Shown here: one piece after another, positions 43,447 to 52,611 of the stretch | Numbering within the stretch: position 1 is the stretch's first letter | How the letters are laid out: each line of letters starts with the position of its first letter | Source of the DNA: Verrucomicrobiaceae bacterium | GTDB taxonomy: Bacteria > Verrucomicrobiota > Verrucomicrobiia > Verrucomicrobiales > Akkermansiaceae | NCBI GenBank assembly: GCA_027485615.1 | Contig: JAIXQS010000167.1 | Location: forward strand, 1 to 64,000 | Reading direction: 5' to 3' | DNA: 64,000 nucleotides | Position numbers and translations under genes: made by a program | Notes under the pieces: model-generated | The model's database searches: none | The model's input: only the letters and a program-made list of their open reading frames with translations | What the model was told of the DNA's origin: nothing

Positions 43447-43462
43447 AGCAAGCACCGTGCCA
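43447..43462 (-). promoter_or_regulatory. sigma-54-type promoter of the urease unit
   Basis: On the minus strand TGGCACG-GTGC-TTGCT, a full match to the -24/-12 consensus (TGGCACG-N4-TTGCW). The predicted transcription start is near 43436, 17 bases before the small-protein ATG at 43419. Right behind the urtA terminator. Confidence 0.85.
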
Positions 43463-43468
43463 CAAATC

Positions 43469-43493
43469 AAAAAACCCGACCCCCGAAAGTCGG
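43469..43493 (-). terminator. probable terminator after urtA
   Basis: On the minus strand CCGAC, loop of 8, GTCGG, one more G, then six T. The stem is short but GC-only in part, and it lies 30 bases after the urtA stop and just before the urease promoter. Confidence 0.5.
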
Positions 43494-43522
43494 AAGCCGG
43501 GCTCAGGAATGATGAAGGAAGA

Positions 43523-44767
43523 TTACTTGTAGGTGCCTTTCAGGAAAGGCTCGCCGACGACGTCCTTGTATTCTTTCAGGATCTTGAACTGGCCGTTGGC
43601 TTTCGTCTCACCGATGAACACGTTCTTGGTAAGGTGGTGGTTGGCTTGGGATGTAACCTTGCCGCCCGGGCCGTCGAACTTGATGCCCTTCTTGAGCTCG
43701 GCCATGACCTTCTCGGTCTCAAAGGATCCCGCTTTTTCGACAGCAGCCTTCCAGAGGTAGACGCCGACGTAGGAAAGAACCATCGGCGAGCATGTCACGC
43801 GGTCATCCTTGACGATTCCGGGAACCGTGGACTTCTCAAGCCATGCCTGGAAGTCGGAAACGAACTTCTCGTTCGCCTCGGACTTGATGGATTGGAAATA
43901 GGTCCAGCAACCGAGCTGACCAACGAGCTGGCTGGCCGGAAGGCCGCGGAACTCATCTTCGGAGACCGAGAAGCTGACCACAGGGCAGGTTTCGGCATTC
44001 AGACCGGAGGCCGCGTATTCCTTGAAGAAAGGGACGTTGGTATCGCCGTTCAGGGTGCTGATCACGCAGGCGTCGCCAGAGGCTGCGAACTGCTTGATCT
44101 CGGAAACGATCTGCTGGTAGTCGGTGTGTCCGAACCCGGTGTATTTGCCGGCGGAAATGATTTTTCCGTCGCCATCCTTGGTGAATCCGCCGCCGATGTT
44201 TTCGAGAGGCACGCCTTTGCTGAGAAGATACTCAAGCAGGACGAGATTGGTGGTCTGCGGATAGACGTAGTCCGTGCCGAGGAGGTAGAACTTCTTCTTC
44301 CCTTCCTCAAGGAGGTAATCCACGGCGGGGGTCGCCTGCTGGTTCACCGCCTCGGCAGTGTAGAAGATGTTCGGGGACATCTCCTCGCCCTCATACTGAA
44401 CGGGGTAAAAGAGAAGGCCTTTCTTCTCCTCGAAAACGGGGAGAACCGATTTGCGGCTGACGGAAGTCCAGCAACCGAATGTCACCGCGACCTTGTCCTG
44501 ATCCAGGAGCTGCTTGGCTTTTTCCGCGAAAAGCGGCCAGTCCGAGGCGCCATCGACAACGACGGGCTCGATCTTTTTGCCCATCACGCCGCCGGCGGCG
44601 TTGATCTCGTCGAAGGTGAAGAGCAGGATGTCGCGCAGCGAGGTTTCACTGATGGCCATGGTGCCGCTCAGCGAGTGCAGAACGCCGACCTTGACGGTAT
44701 CCTGAGCATGAGAGAGTGGGAGCACTGCGGCGGTGGCGGCAGCGACTATTGAGAGGATTCGTTTCAT
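43523..44767 (-). CDS. urtA: urea ABC transporter substrate-binding protein
   Basis: A 414-residue periplasmic binding protein with signal peptide [21 protein letters not shown]. The segments [36 protein letters not shown], the [16 protein letters not shown] motif and YVYPQTTN are those of UrtA in the FmdD/amide-urea group. It captures urea for UrtBCDE. It is preceded by a strong stem-loop and the porin gene, and followed by a terminator, so binding protein and permease are in separate transcripts. Confidence 0.95.
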   Translation of the reverse strand: MKRILSIVAAATAAVLPLSHAQDTVKVGVLHSLSGTMAISETSLRDILLFTFDEINAAGGVMGKKIEPVVVDGASDWPLFAEKAKQLLDQDKVAVTFGCWTSVSRKSVLPVFEEKKGLLFYPVQYEGEEMSPNIFYTAEAVNQQATPAVDYLLEEGKKKFYLLGTDYVYPQTTNLVLLEYLLSKGVPLENIGGGFTKDGDGKIISAGKYTGFGHTDYQQIVSEIKQFAASGDACVISTLNGDTNVPFFKEYAASGLNAETCPVVSFSVSEDEFRGLPASQLVGQLGCWTYFQSIKSEANEKFVSDFQAWLEKSTVPGIVKDDRVTCSPMVLSYVGVYLWKAAVEKAGSFETEKVMAELKKGIKFDGPGGKVTSQANHHLTKNVFIGETKANGQFKILKEYKDVVGEPFLKGTYK

Positions 44768-44803
44768 ATTTTTATTTGGGGGAAATGCGATTGAGAGAGA
44801 AAT

Positions 44804-44846
44804 GCAGGAGGGCTTGAGGCCGATTCAGGATCAAACCCTCCTGCAA
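44804..44846 (-). terminator. strong stem-loop between porin-like gene and urtA
   Basis: TGCAGGAGGG and CCCTCCTGCA are a perfect 10-bp inverted repeat. In RNA the stem extends through a G-U pair and UUGA/UCAA to about 15 bp, with a 13-base loop. On the minus strand it is followed by TTTCTCTCTC, a weak terminator tract. It may terminate part of the transcription from the porin gene or protect an mRNA end, giving different urtA and porin levels. Confidence 0.6.
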
Positions 44847-44877
44847 GCAACCGATACAACAGAGATGTGTTTAGGGA

Positions 44878-45720
44878 TTAGAACGACAGCGCCAGACCGA
44901 GGTTGGCTGTCAGGAAGGAGTCTTGTGGATTGTTCGGGATGACGTCGTCATCGGTGAGGAAATAGGTGAGTCCCCCGTTGAGGGTCCAGTCACCATAAGC
45001 TTCTCCGATGTATGGAGTCAGAGGCAACGATGCTCCAACTCCTAGGGAAACGTAGCCGAAGCCATCATCAGCCCCGCCTGCTGTGCTGGGATTGTGGAAA
45101 TCATCCGTGAGGAAATACGCGATGTTCACCGGAAATGAGAACGTAACGGGTCCTGCTTCCACGCTGTGCGAAAGACCGAGCACTAAGATAGTGCCTTCGT
45201 CGCCGAACGCAGCGCCTTGGTCGAGGCGTTCGTGAATGGTGAGCGATGGGGCGAGAAACGTGTCGTAGGCGAACTTAACGTCCAGGATGTTTTCGGTATC
45301 CGAACCATACATCCATGCCTGATAAGTGGCGCTCATGGTGAGTTTTTCGTAGGTGTACGAAATACCAGTCCAGACATCAACCTCTTGGATTCGTCCGCCA
45401 ATCGCGCTATCGATCTTTGAGTTCACATCCCACCAGGTACCCAGCGTGAGGGTGAGATCGGCAGGCAGGGCAACCGCCAGTTCCACCATGGGGTTGAAGG
45501 TGGGATCCGACATCGAGGATCCGTCACTCCACACATCCGCACCATAGGAGATGAAGTGAGTGTTGAAATCGAGTTTCAACACTCCAGAAATCACATCCTC
45601 AACGGGAGCGGGAGTTACTGGAGCAGTTTCTTCGGCGGTGCCTGCATAGGCTGCGGAACTTGTCAGTGCGGTGGCGAGAACCACGGACTGTAGGATGGTG
45701 CGATGATATTTGTTTTTCAT
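44878..45720 (-). CDS. outer-membrane beta-barrel, probable urea-cluster porin
   Basis: A 280-residue protein with signal peptide (MKNKYHRTILQSVVLATALTSSAAYA) and alternating amphipathic strands with aromatic girdles (TLTLGTWWDVNSK, MSATYQAWMYGS, ITFG-like turns). It ends in phenylalanine (LGLALSF), the usual C-terminus of outer-membrane barrels. Its place between urtE and urtA, behind a sigma-54-type promoter, suggests an entry path for urea or short amides across the outer membrane. No specific family recognised. The start is the ATG at 45720; frame extends upstream without a signal peptide. Confidence 0.75.
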   Translation of the reverse strand: MKNKYHRTILQSVVLATALTSSAAYAGTAEETAPVTPAPVEDVISGVLKLDFNTHFISYGADVWSDGSSMSDPTFNPMVELAVALPADLTLTLGTWWDVNSKIDSAIGGRIQEVDVWTGISYTYEKLTMSATYQAWMYGSDTENILDVKFAYDTFLAPSLTIHERLDQGAAFGDEGTILVLGLSHSVEAGPVTFSFPVNIAYFLTDDFHNPSTAGGADDGFGYVSLGVGASLPLTPYIGEAYGDWTLNGGLTYFLTDDDVIPNNPQDSFLTANLGLALSF

Positions 45721-45775
45721 AGTTTGGCGTTGTGTTGTTGGAGCCTGAGGTTTCGAGCAGGCTTGTCTTTGAAAT

Positions 45776-45791
45776 AGCAAGCGACGAGCCA
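45776..45791 (-). promoter_or_regulatory. sigma-54-type promoter of the porin-urtA unit
   Basis: On the minus strand TGGCTCG-TCGC-TTGCT: one mismatch (A to T) from TGGCACG-N4-TTGCW with exact spacing. Predicted start near 45765 gives a 5' leader of about 45 bases before the porin ATG. Confidence 0.8.
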
Positions 45792-45943
45792 CCGCGTGCA
45801 TATCGACAATTCATGGCGTGAAATCTATTCATGGCTGGCGCGATTTGCGTGAGTAGAATAAATATGGTGATGACTGGCACGGCACGGCCGCCGGGCATAC
45901 GCCGATCCGGGCTGGAAAGCCCTTTGGGAAAACACGCGTCTGA

Positions 45944-46666
45944 TCAGACGGTGAGGAACTCTTTGACGGTATCGTCGCTGAGTTCGGCCATGGTGCCGGA
46001 GGCGCAGACCGCTCCGCGCTCAAGGATGGCGAAGTCATCACCGAGCTCGCGGCAGAAATCCAGGTATTGCTCGACGAGCAGTATCGCCATTTTACCCTCC
46101 TCGCGGAGCATCCGGATCGCATCCCCGATCTGGTCGATGATGTTGGGTTGGATACCTTCGGTGGGTTCGTCAAGAATGAGGAGGTTGGGCTTTGTGAGGA
46201 GTGCGCGGCTGATCGCGAGCTGCTGCTGCCCGCCGGAGAGCATGCCTCCCTTGCGATGCAGGAACTCCTTTATGATGGGGAAAAGCGTGTAAACGCGGTC
46301 AATCTCCTCCTTATCCTTTTTCATGCCCCGCGCTTTCAGTCCGATGAAGAGATTCTCTTCTACGGTGAGGTGTGGAAAGATGTCACGGCCTTGGGGGACA
46401 TAACCGAGGCCTGCGCGCGCTCGGATTGCGGTGGGCATCGGGTGCACCGGCGCTCCGCCAAGATGGATACTGCCCGCATCGAGAGGCAGCAGGCCCATCA
46501 GCGCCTTGAGCGTGGTGCTTTTACCAACACCGTTCCTGCCCATGAGGCAGAACACCGTCTTCTCACGTATGGAAAACGTCACCCCGCGAAGGATCGCGCT
46601 GCCTCCGATGGAAACGCGCATGTTGTCGAGGGCTAGCCGATGTTCGGATGGGGCTGCGACTGTCAT
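45944..46666 (-). CDS. urtE: urea ABC transporter ATP-binding protein UrtE
   Basis: A 240-residue LivF-type ATPase: Walker A GRNGVGKST near residue 44, signature LSGGQQQ, Walker B LLILDEPTEGIQPN, plus the GYVPQGRDIFPHLTV segment. Energises urea import with UrtD. Starts 19 bases after the urtD stop. Its stop codon lies within the perfect palindrome CGTCTGATCAGACG (45937-45950). Confidence 0.94.
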   Translation of the reverse strand: MTVAAPSEHRLALDNMRVSIGGSAILRGVTFSIREKTVFCLMGRNGVGKSTTLKALMGLLPLDAGSIHLGGAPVHPMPTAIRARAGLGYVPQGRDIFPHLTVEENLFIGLKARGMKKDKEEIDRVYTLFPIIKEFLHRKGGMLSGGQQQLAISRALLTKPNLLILDEPTEGIQPNIIDQIGDAIRMLREEGKMAILLVEQYLDFCRELGDDFAILERGAVCASGTMAELSDDTVKEFLTV

Positions 46667-46685
46667 GGATTCGGATCGGGTGGGG

Positions 46686-47453
46686 TTAGGCGGCCTTGGA
46701 TTTGCGGCCGAGATAAACTTCGATGACGCGTTCGTCGGACTGGACTTTTTCGACAGGGCCTTCGGCAAGGACGTGGCCTTGGTGAAGCACGGTCACGGTG
46801 CGGCCTTGGGAGATCTGGCGGACGAACTCCATGTCGTGCTCGATGACCATGATCGTGTGTTTTCCGGCAAGGGACAGGAGCAGCTCGCCAGTACGGTAGG
46901 TTTCCTCGTCCGTCATGCCGGCGGCGGGTTCGTCGACGAGGAGAAGCCTGGCCTCCTGGGCGAGAAGCATGCCGATCTCGAGCCATTGCTTCTGGCCATG
47001 GGCGAGCTCGCCGGCCTTGCGGTATGCCTGGGTGTTGAGCTTGATCGTCTCCAGGATTTCCGCGAGACGTTCCTTCTGGGCGGCGGTGACACGCCCGAAA
47101 AGGCTGTGCCAGATGCTGCGCGGGCCGGCCATGGATAGGAGCAGGTTCTCAATGACCGTGTGGTCGCTGAAGACGGTGGGGGTCTGGAATTTCCGGCCTA
47201 TGCCCATCCGGTAGATCTCGTATTCATTGAGCTTGAGGAGATCGTGATCCGTGTCCCATTCGAGGTTGCCGCTGTCCGGACGTGTGCGTCCCGTGATGAT
47301 GTCGAGAAAGGTCGTTTTCCCGGCTCCGTTAGGCCCGATGACCGTGCGGAGCTCCCCTTCCGTCAGGTAGAAATTGAGATCGTTGATCGCCTTGAATCCG
47401 TCGAACGATTTGTTGATACCCTCGGCGGCGAGAAGGAATGGTTTTTTTTTCAT
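46686..47453 (-). CDS. urtD: urea ABC transporter ATP-binding protein UrtD
   Basis: A 255-residue LivG-type ATPase: Walker [10 protein letters not shown], the [11 protein letters not shown] motif, [15 protein letters not shown] in place of the usual signature, Walker [12 protein letters not shown], and H-loop VIEHDMEFV. The ATG overlaps the urtC stop (ATGA). The upstream in-frame extension is not family-like. Confidence 0.94.
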   Translation of the reverse strand: MKKKPFLLAAEGINKSFDGFKAINDLNFYLTEGELRTVIGPNGAGKTTFLDIITGRTRPDSGNLEWDTDHDLLKLNEYEIYRMGIGRKFQTPTVFSDHTVIENLLLSMAGPRSIWHSLFGRVTAAQKERLAEILETIKLNTQAYRKAGELAHGQKQWLEIGMLLAQEARLLLVDEPAAGMTDEETYRTGELLLSLAGKHTIMVIEHDMEFVRQISQGRTVTVLHQGHVLAEGPVEKVQSDERVIEVYLGRKSKAA

Positions 47454-48589
47454 GGTTCGGTTACCTCCGCGTCCTGTTTGGTTGTGACGGGTTGCCTTGA
47501 GTTCGCACCCCTGTTTTTCATCTTCGCGATCAAAGCTCTGACCTGCGCCGGAATGCCGATGATGCCCTTGGGCATGAACATGACAACCAGCACGAAGGAA
47601 CCTCCCAGAATCAGGAGCCACATATCGGGATAAGCGCGTGTCGCCCAGCTCTTGAGCGCGTTCACGCTAACCGCGCCGAGAACCGGGCCGACCAATGTTC
47701 CGCGACCGCCCAGGGCAACCCAGACGACGGCTTCAAGGGAGCGCTCGGTGGTCATTTCTCCGGGATTGATGATGCCGACCTGCGGTACGTAAAGGGCTCC
47801 GGCGGCGGCGGCGATCATCGCGCAGAGGACGAAGATGAAGAGCTTGAAATTGGCGGTGGCGTATCCGGAGAAGAGCACGCGGTTTTCCGAATCGCGTATC
47901 GCGCGCTGGATCAGGCCGAAGCGGGTGGAGGTGAGCCATTTGCATCCGGCGACGACCGCGACCAGCAAGATGGCGGAGACGATGTAGAGGATGCGCTGGG
48001 TTGGGGCTTCGCGGAGGTTCGCGCCGAGCAATGTGCGGAAGTCGGTGAAGCCGTTGTTTCCGCCCATCAGCAGCTCGTTGCGGAAGAACAGGAGGGCGGC
48101 GGCGTAGGTGAGCGCCTGGGTGAGGATGGAGAAATAAACCCCCTTGATCCGAGATCTAAAGGCAAGGAAACCGAAGATCAGCGCGAGAATCCCGGGCACA
48201 AGGAACACCATCAGCATCGCGAAGGGAAAGGAATAGAAAGGCTGCCAGATGGCCGGCAGCTTGGTGTGTCCGAGGAATACCAGGAAATCGGGAAGATCGC
48301 TGTTATAGGATCCGAGTTTCCCGATCATCAGCATGAGATGCATGCCCATCATGTATCCGCCGAGGGTGAAAAACAGGGCCTGCCCGAGGCACAGCAAACC
48401 GGTGTATCCCCACAGTAGATCGATGGAAACCGCCATGATGGCGTAGCATAGGTATTTACCCCAGACGTTGAGCGTGAAGTCCTCGATCACACCGGCGACG
48501 TTCAACACCGGCATCACGATCACGAGAAAGACCGCCATGGCGATGAGCAGCGGCGTCCTGATTTTCGAAGCGGCGGGGGCTTTGTTCAT
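47450..48589 (-). CDS. urtC: urea ABC transporter permease UrtC
   Basis: A 379-residue LivM-type permease with about ten helices. Segments such as [41 protein letters not shown] and [20 protein letters not shown] are typical of UrtC. The ATG follows the urtB stop in a TAATG junction. Confidence 0.95.
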   Translation of the reverse strand: MNKAPAASKIRTPLLIAMAVFLVIVMPVLNVAGVIEDFTLNVWGKYLCYAIMAVSIDLLWGYTGLLCLGQALFFTLGGYMMGMHLMLMIGKLGSYNSDLPDFLVFLGHTKLPAIWQPFYSFPFAMLMVFLVPGILALIFGFLAFRSRIKGVYFSILTQALTYAAALLFFRNELLMGGNNGFTDFRTLLGANLREAPTQRILYIVSAILLVAVVAGCKWLTSTRFGLIQRAIRDSENRVLFSGYATANFKLFIFVLCAMIAAAAGALYVPQVGIINPGEMTTERSLEAVVWVALGGRGTLVGPVLGAVSVNALKSWATRAYPDMWLLILGGSFVLVVMFMPKGIIGIPAQVRALIAKMKNRGANSRQPVTTKQDAEVTEP

Positions 48590-50319
48590 TAGTCTAGGCT
48601 GCGGGAGCGGGTTACGAAGAGTCCTTGCGGGCGCCACTGTAGGAAGAGGATGATTCCGAACAGGACGAGGATTTTGCCGATCACGGGATTGCCGAGATAC
48701 TGCTGGAGGCTTTGGTCGGCCATGCCGATCCCAAGCGCGCTGATCACCGTTCCAAGTATGTTCCCCACGCCGCCGACAACCACCGTCATGAAGGCATCAA
48801 CGATGTAGTTCTGACCGAGCGAGGGGCCGACGTTGGAGATCTGGGAGAGGAAAGCGCCCGCCAGCCCGGCCAGGCCGCAGCCGAAGGAGAATGTCAGCAT
48901 ATTCACCCGCTCGGTGCGGACTCCCATGCAAGCGGCCATGTTGCGGTTCTGCATCACGCTGCGGATCAGGAGACCCAGGGAGGTTTTGTTCAGCACCAGC
49001 CAGGTGGCGACAATGATCAGCAACGCGAAGCCGATCACGAAAAGGCGGTTCCAACCGAACACCACATCGTTCACCGTCCAGTTTCCCGAAAGCCAGAGAG
49101 GGCTGGATACCTGCACGTTGTTCGGGCCGAAGGTGAGCCGGAAAAGCTGCTGCATGACAAGTGACACGCCCCATGTCGCGAGCAGCGATTCAAGCGGCCT
49201 ACGGTAGAGAAACTGGATCACGGAGCGCTCCAGCAAAAGGCCTACCAAGGCCGCCACCAGGAAGCTGAGGGGCAGGGCAACCACGAAGTAGAGGCTCATC
49301 CCCGTCCCCGTGAGGCCGAGCCCGGGGATTTCGAAAGACTGCCCGAATGGCGAGAGGCGCAGGCCGCTGGCGAACACGTTTTGCACTACGTAGGTGGTGT
49401 ATGCCCCCACCGCGATGAACTCGCCGTGCGCCATGTTGATGATCCCCATCAGGCCGAAGGTAATCGCGAGCCCGATCGCCACGACAAGCAGGACGGATCC
49501 GGAGGAAACCCCGCGGAACAGCGTGCCTGCGGCGTTGATGCGGGAAATGTGCATCTCGATGCGGCTTACTGCGAGCAAGGCCGCTTTCTCCATCTCCTTG
49601 TCACCCGATTTCTTGGATTCGAGGGCGATGGTCTTGAGAAGATCGAAGGCTGGCAATGACCCGCGATTCCCAAGGAACTCAGCGGCAGCAAGGCGCTTTG
49701 CCTTGTCATCGGAGCGCAGATTGATGATCGCGATGGCCTGTTCGAGTGCCTTATTCGCTTTGCTGTTGGTCTCGATTTTCTGAAGTTCCAGAAGCCCCGG
49801 CAGCTTGTCCTGCCTCTGACCCACCGACGAGTTTTCGATGGCCTTGATCCGCTTTTCGACATCTGGATCGGCCAGTGCGGCGAGGTCGGAAACCTCCCTC
49901 ATCGCCTTGCGCAGCGACGAACTTGTGTCCGCCAGATCGAGTTCAAACTTCGTCACACCCACCTGGTTTCCCGTCCCATCGACCACCGGCGCATCGTCGG
50001 AAAGCTTCCGTATCGCGATCTTGCGGGTGCCCTCGATCTTATCCCCCATCAGAACAGGGACGATGCTGCCGTCCTCCGCCTCATACATGAAAATCAAGCC
50101 TTCTTTCCATTTGTCGAGCCAACCGACAATCTCCGGGCTGGGATTTTTTTTCAGATCAAGGACGACGGCGATCCTACCTTCCTCATCCGGCATCACGATG
50201 GCTGCCGCGATTTTTGACCTCACCGTTTCCTCCTGCGCCGCAGCCTTCTGGGAGGCGAAAACAAAAGCCCCGATGCCGGCAACCATGAGGACTTTTCTTA
50301 TGAGGCTGCCGCAGGACAT
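48589..50319 (-). CDS. urtB: urea ABC transporter permease UrtB with long periplasmic N-terminus
   Basis: A 576-residue protein. A signal-like first helix is followed by about 250 residues outside the membrane, including helical repeat-like segments ([28 protein letters not shown]). The LivH-type permease domain then runs from about 275 ([53 protein letters not shown]). Long N-termini are common in UrtB. First gene of the urtBCDE unit, directly behind a sigma-54-type promoter. Confidence 0.94.
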   Translation of the reverse strand: MSCGSLIRKVLMVAGIGAFVFASQKAAAQEETVRSKIAAAIVMPDEEGRIAVVLDLKKNPSPEIVGWLDKWKEGLIFMYEAEDGSIVPVLMGDKIEGTRKIAIRKLSDDAPVVDGTGNQVGVTKFELDLADTSSSLRKAMREVSDLAALADPDVEKRIKAIENSSVGQRQDKLPGLLELQKIETNSKANKALEQAIAIINLRSDDKAKRLAAAEFLGNRGSLPAFDLLKTIALESKKSGDKEMEKAALLAVSRIEMHISRINAAGTLFRGVSSGSVLLVVAIGLAITFGLMGIINMAHGEFIAVGAYTTYVVQNVFASGLRLSPFGQSFEIPGLGLTGTGMSLYFVVALPLSFLVAALVGLLLERSVIQFLYRRPLESLLATWGVSLVMQQLFRLTFGPNNVQVSSPLWLSGNWTVNDVVFGWNRLFVIGFALLIIVATWLVLNKTSLGLLIRSVMQNRNMAACMGVRTERVNMLTFSFGCGLAGLAGAFLSQISNVGPSLGQNYIVDAFMTVVVGGVGNILGTVISALGIGMADQSLQQYLGNPVIGKILVLFGIILFLQWRPQGLFVTRSRSLD

Positions 50320-50334
50320 GAATGGCTATGTATA

Positions 50335-50350
50335 AGCACTGCCTATGCCA
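50335..50350 (-). promoter_or_regulatory. sigma-54-type promoter of urtBCDE
   Basis: On the minus strand TGGCATA-GGCA-GTGCT: GG and GC dinucleotides are correctly spaced (TGGCA-N6-x-TGC-W), with weaker -12 element. The predicted transcription start lies near 50324, only about 5 bases before the annotated ATG. Either translation is nearly leaderless or it starts at the ATG at 50286. Confidence 0.6.
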
Positions 50351-50655
50351 TGTGGCATTTGGGTTTGCGCCTGTTGCCTTGGGATGGAGCGGAAGCGTCC
50401 TGAGAAATCGGATTGTTGTCGGTCCGCAGAGCGGTGACATTTCCGGATGTTGGTGAATTTTCTTCATGACGCGAAGCCGGTCGTAAAAAACCTTGCTGAA
50501 CCACAGCGGCATTCACAGGCCGGAACGCTCAATCAACTCCCGCTAAACGGCACGAATCCCATTCTTGAGATAAGGCACAGTTAAAAATGAAGCCCGAGGA
50601 TGCCTTCGCTGCCCAATTTCCTTGAGAACATCGCTCTTGAAGTAATGATCCGACG
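50351..50655. other. intergenic region upstream of urtB and the SLOG-like gene
   Basis: Divergent intergenic stretch of about 300 bases. It should hold upstream activator sites for the urtB promoter and the promoter of the SLOG-like gene. I see no gene and no clear activator palindrome. Confidence 0.5.
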
Positions 50656-51267
50656 ATGAGTGACACGGCGGATCAACCGAAGCTGCTGGGCTTCACCGGC
50701 CAGCACGACGTGCCGGATCCGGAGGGCTTGCGTGTCGCGATGCGCCGCGAGGTCGTTGCGATGAGGGACCTGTTAGGAAAACGGATGATCGCAATCACCA
50801 GCGCAGCGGCGGGCGCTGATGGGGTTTTCCTGAAAACCTGCGTGGAACTTCGCATTCCCGCCATCGTGATCCTGCCGTATCCCGAAGAGCGGTTCGCCAA
50901 CGATTATGAGGACGCTGAGGAATGGGCGATGACGCGGCGGCTCTGCGGCGTCGCTCTCGCGAAGTATGTCGCTCCCGGCGGCCATGAAGCCCCGGAAGCC
51001 CGCCAGGTGGTCTCGCGGCTCTTGCTGGAATGGGCGGATGCATTCCTCTTTGCATGGAGCGGCGAGCCGCAAGAAGGAGCGGGCTGCACCGGGAAAACCG
51101 TGGAAGAGGCGCGAGATCTCGGCATTCCCTCACGAATCATCGATGTGGCGAGCTACGCAGCGAAATGGGAAACACCGCCCGACCCGAGCCGCAAGGCGAG
51201 ACACGGCTTCGATACGAGGACGGATCTGCTGGATTTCCTGGATGCGCGTTTTTCAGAGCAAGGGTGA
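50656..51267 (+). CDS. SLOG-superfamily-like nucleotide-binding protein
   Basis: A 203-residue Rossmann-like protein. LGFTGQHDVPD at the start, ITSAAAGADGVFLKTCVEL near residue 47, IVILPYPEERF near 72 and ADAFLFAWSG near 126 follow the SLOG/YspA pattern (a GxTGHRD-like start, GAD, and a late [DW]G element). SLOG proteins bind or process nucleotides or nucleotide-derived signals and often occur in conflict systems. No effector gene is fused or adjacent, so the role here is open. Confidence 0.6.
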   Translation: MSDTADQPKLLGFTGQHDVPDPEGLRVAMRREVVAMRDLLGKRMIAITSAAAGADGVFLKTCVELRIPAIVILPYPEERFANDYEDAEEWAMTRRLCGVALAKYVAPGGHEAPEARQVVSRLLLEWADAFLFAWSGEPQEGAGCTGKTVEEARDLGIPSRIIDVASYAAKWETPPDPSRKARHGFDTRTDLLDFLDARFSEQG

Positions 51268-51322
51268 TCGCTGCCGGAGGCCTTGGAAAGCTACAGCAGG
51301 CAGTAGCAGTCCAGGGTGTCCA

Positions 51323-51859
51323 CTAAACTTCAACCTGCTGCGTTTGGGCGGAGTGAAGGAACGCGCCGATCTCGGCGAGCAGGACGTCGCACTGGCGGGT
51401 CCACTTCGATTTTCCGCGCAGAATCATCGCGCTCTCGCGCAATCCGGTAAAGCGGATGTCCTCCGCGCCCGCTTGGCGGAGCTGTGATAGTTCGGCGCGG
51501 ACCGTTTCGAAAAACGCCAGCTCGAAGCCGTTACCGGCGGAGCGCGCGGCCTCGACCAGCGAGACGGTGAGCGGCGGGGCCAAGGGCTCCAGTTTCTCCG
51601 CAATGCGTTCGCATCCGATCTTCACCAGCATTTTACGCATCCGCTCGAAGAGATCCCCGAGGTGGAGCAAGCGCAGTGAGCATTGGTTCTCAAGGTAAAG
51701 CTCCACGCCGTTGCGGATCTCGGCGACCAGGGGGAAATCCGCGTGGTCGGCGGCGCGGGCGGCGCGGCGCAGGGCATCCTCCAGCCACGCGGTGTCGTAA
51801 TCGAGCACCTGGTGGGAGCCGATCTGAAGCGCGGGGCGGTTGCCAATGAAGGAGATCAC
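51323..51859 (-). CDS. conserved-looking hypothetical protein linked to nrdR
   Basis: A 178-residue protein starting at GTG 51859 (VISFIGNRPALQIGSHQVLDYDT), 19 bases after the nrdR stop. It is mostly helical, with LYLENQCSLRLLHLGDLFERMRK as a notable segment; no cysteine cluster, signal peptide or membrane helix. I recognise no family. The close spacing suggests an operon with nrdR, so a link to deoxynucleotide metabolism is possible. Confidence 0.6.
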   Translation of the reverse strand: MISFIGNRPALQIGSHQVLDYDTAWLEDALRRAARAADHADFPLVAEIRNGVELYLENQCSLRLLHLGDLFERMRKMLVKIGCERIAEKLEPLAPPLTVSLVEAARSAGNGFELAFFETVRAELSQLRQAGAEDIRFTGLRESAMILRGKSKWTRQCDVLLAEIGAFLHSAQTQQVEV

Positions 51860-51878
51860 GGATGTATGGTAAAAAATT

Positions 51879-52370
51879 TCACTCCTTGAAGAGGCGGCGC
51901 TGGAAGGTGTCGCGAGCGGCGCGGCGGGAGAGGGATTGGATCTCGGCGATGAATTCGTTGACGTTCTCGAACTGCCGGTAAACGGAAACGTAACGGACAT
52001 AGGCCACCGGATCGATCTGGTGGAGCTTGTCCATCACCTTCGCGCCGATGGACGCGGAGGGCACTTCGCTCAGATGGTCCTTGTGGAGATCGGTCAAAAT
52101 CTCCTCCACTGCGCGGTCGAGCCGCTCCATGGAGACGGGGCGTTTCTCGCAGGCCTTGATCAGGCCGCCCATCAGTTTCTCGCGGTTCAGTGACTCCCGT
52201 GTGCCGTCCCGTTTCACCACCCGCAGCTCCGTGCGCTCGATCTGCTCGTAGGTCGTGTAGCGGTAGGAGCACTTCAGGCATTCCCTGCGCCGACGGATCG
52301 TCGTTCCGTCTTTCGAGGAGCGCGAGTCGAGCACTTTGTCTTTCTGGGAACCGCATTGGACGCAACGCAT
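51879..52370 (-). CDS. nrdR: transcriptional repressor NrdR
   Basis: A 163-residue repressor of ribonucleotide reductase genes. Zinc-ribbon cysteines are in MRCVQCGSQ and RECLKCSYRYTTYE, followed by the ATP-cone domain (VVKRDGTRESLNREKL, GGLIKACEKRPVS). It senses the ATP/dATP balance and binds NrdR boxes, none of which I identified here. Divergent from the glycosyltransferase-phosphoesterase gene across 241 bases. Confidence 0.97.
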   Translation of the reverse strand: MRCVQCGSQKDKVLDSRSSKDGTTIRRRRECLKCSYRYTTYEQIERTELRVVKRDGTRESLNREKLMGGLIKACEKRPVSMERLDRAVEEILTDLHKDHLSEVPSASIGAKVMDKLHQIDPVAYVRYVSVYRQFENVNEFIAEIQSLSRRAARDTFQRRLFKE

Positions 52371-52520
52371 GGAGGAAACGGGAAACTACTTGGCACAGCC
52401 TATTGGCACCCATGGCGTCGTCAAACCAAAAACTACGGCATATTTAGTAGTTGAATCCGGATAGTTCGGACACCTTGCCTGTTAGTTTTTGGAAAATCCG
52501 CACACATATCCAGCAAAAGT

Positions 52521-52580
52521 GTGACAAAACCGTCACCGCTTGGGGGGTGCGCCCGGAAGGTGCTTGGGATGTTTTATGAG
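52521..52580 (+). promoter_or_regulatory. Pho-type operator and promoter of the lipid-remodelling fusion gene
   Basis: Palindrome GTGAC-aaaacc-GTCAC (52521-52536), then 38 bases, then a TATGAG -10-like element (52575-52580). No good -35 element is visible, which fits an activator-dependent promoter. The same layout precedes pstS and pstC. Confidence 0.7.
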
Positions 52581-52611
52581 GCGTAGTGGAAGTTGACCTA
52601 TCTTGACTATC

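Noticed and set aside
45937-45950. Perfect 14-bp palindrome CGTCTGATCAGACG at the end of urtE as a terminator
   Set aside because: It has no loop to speak of and no T tract, and it includes the urtE stop codon.
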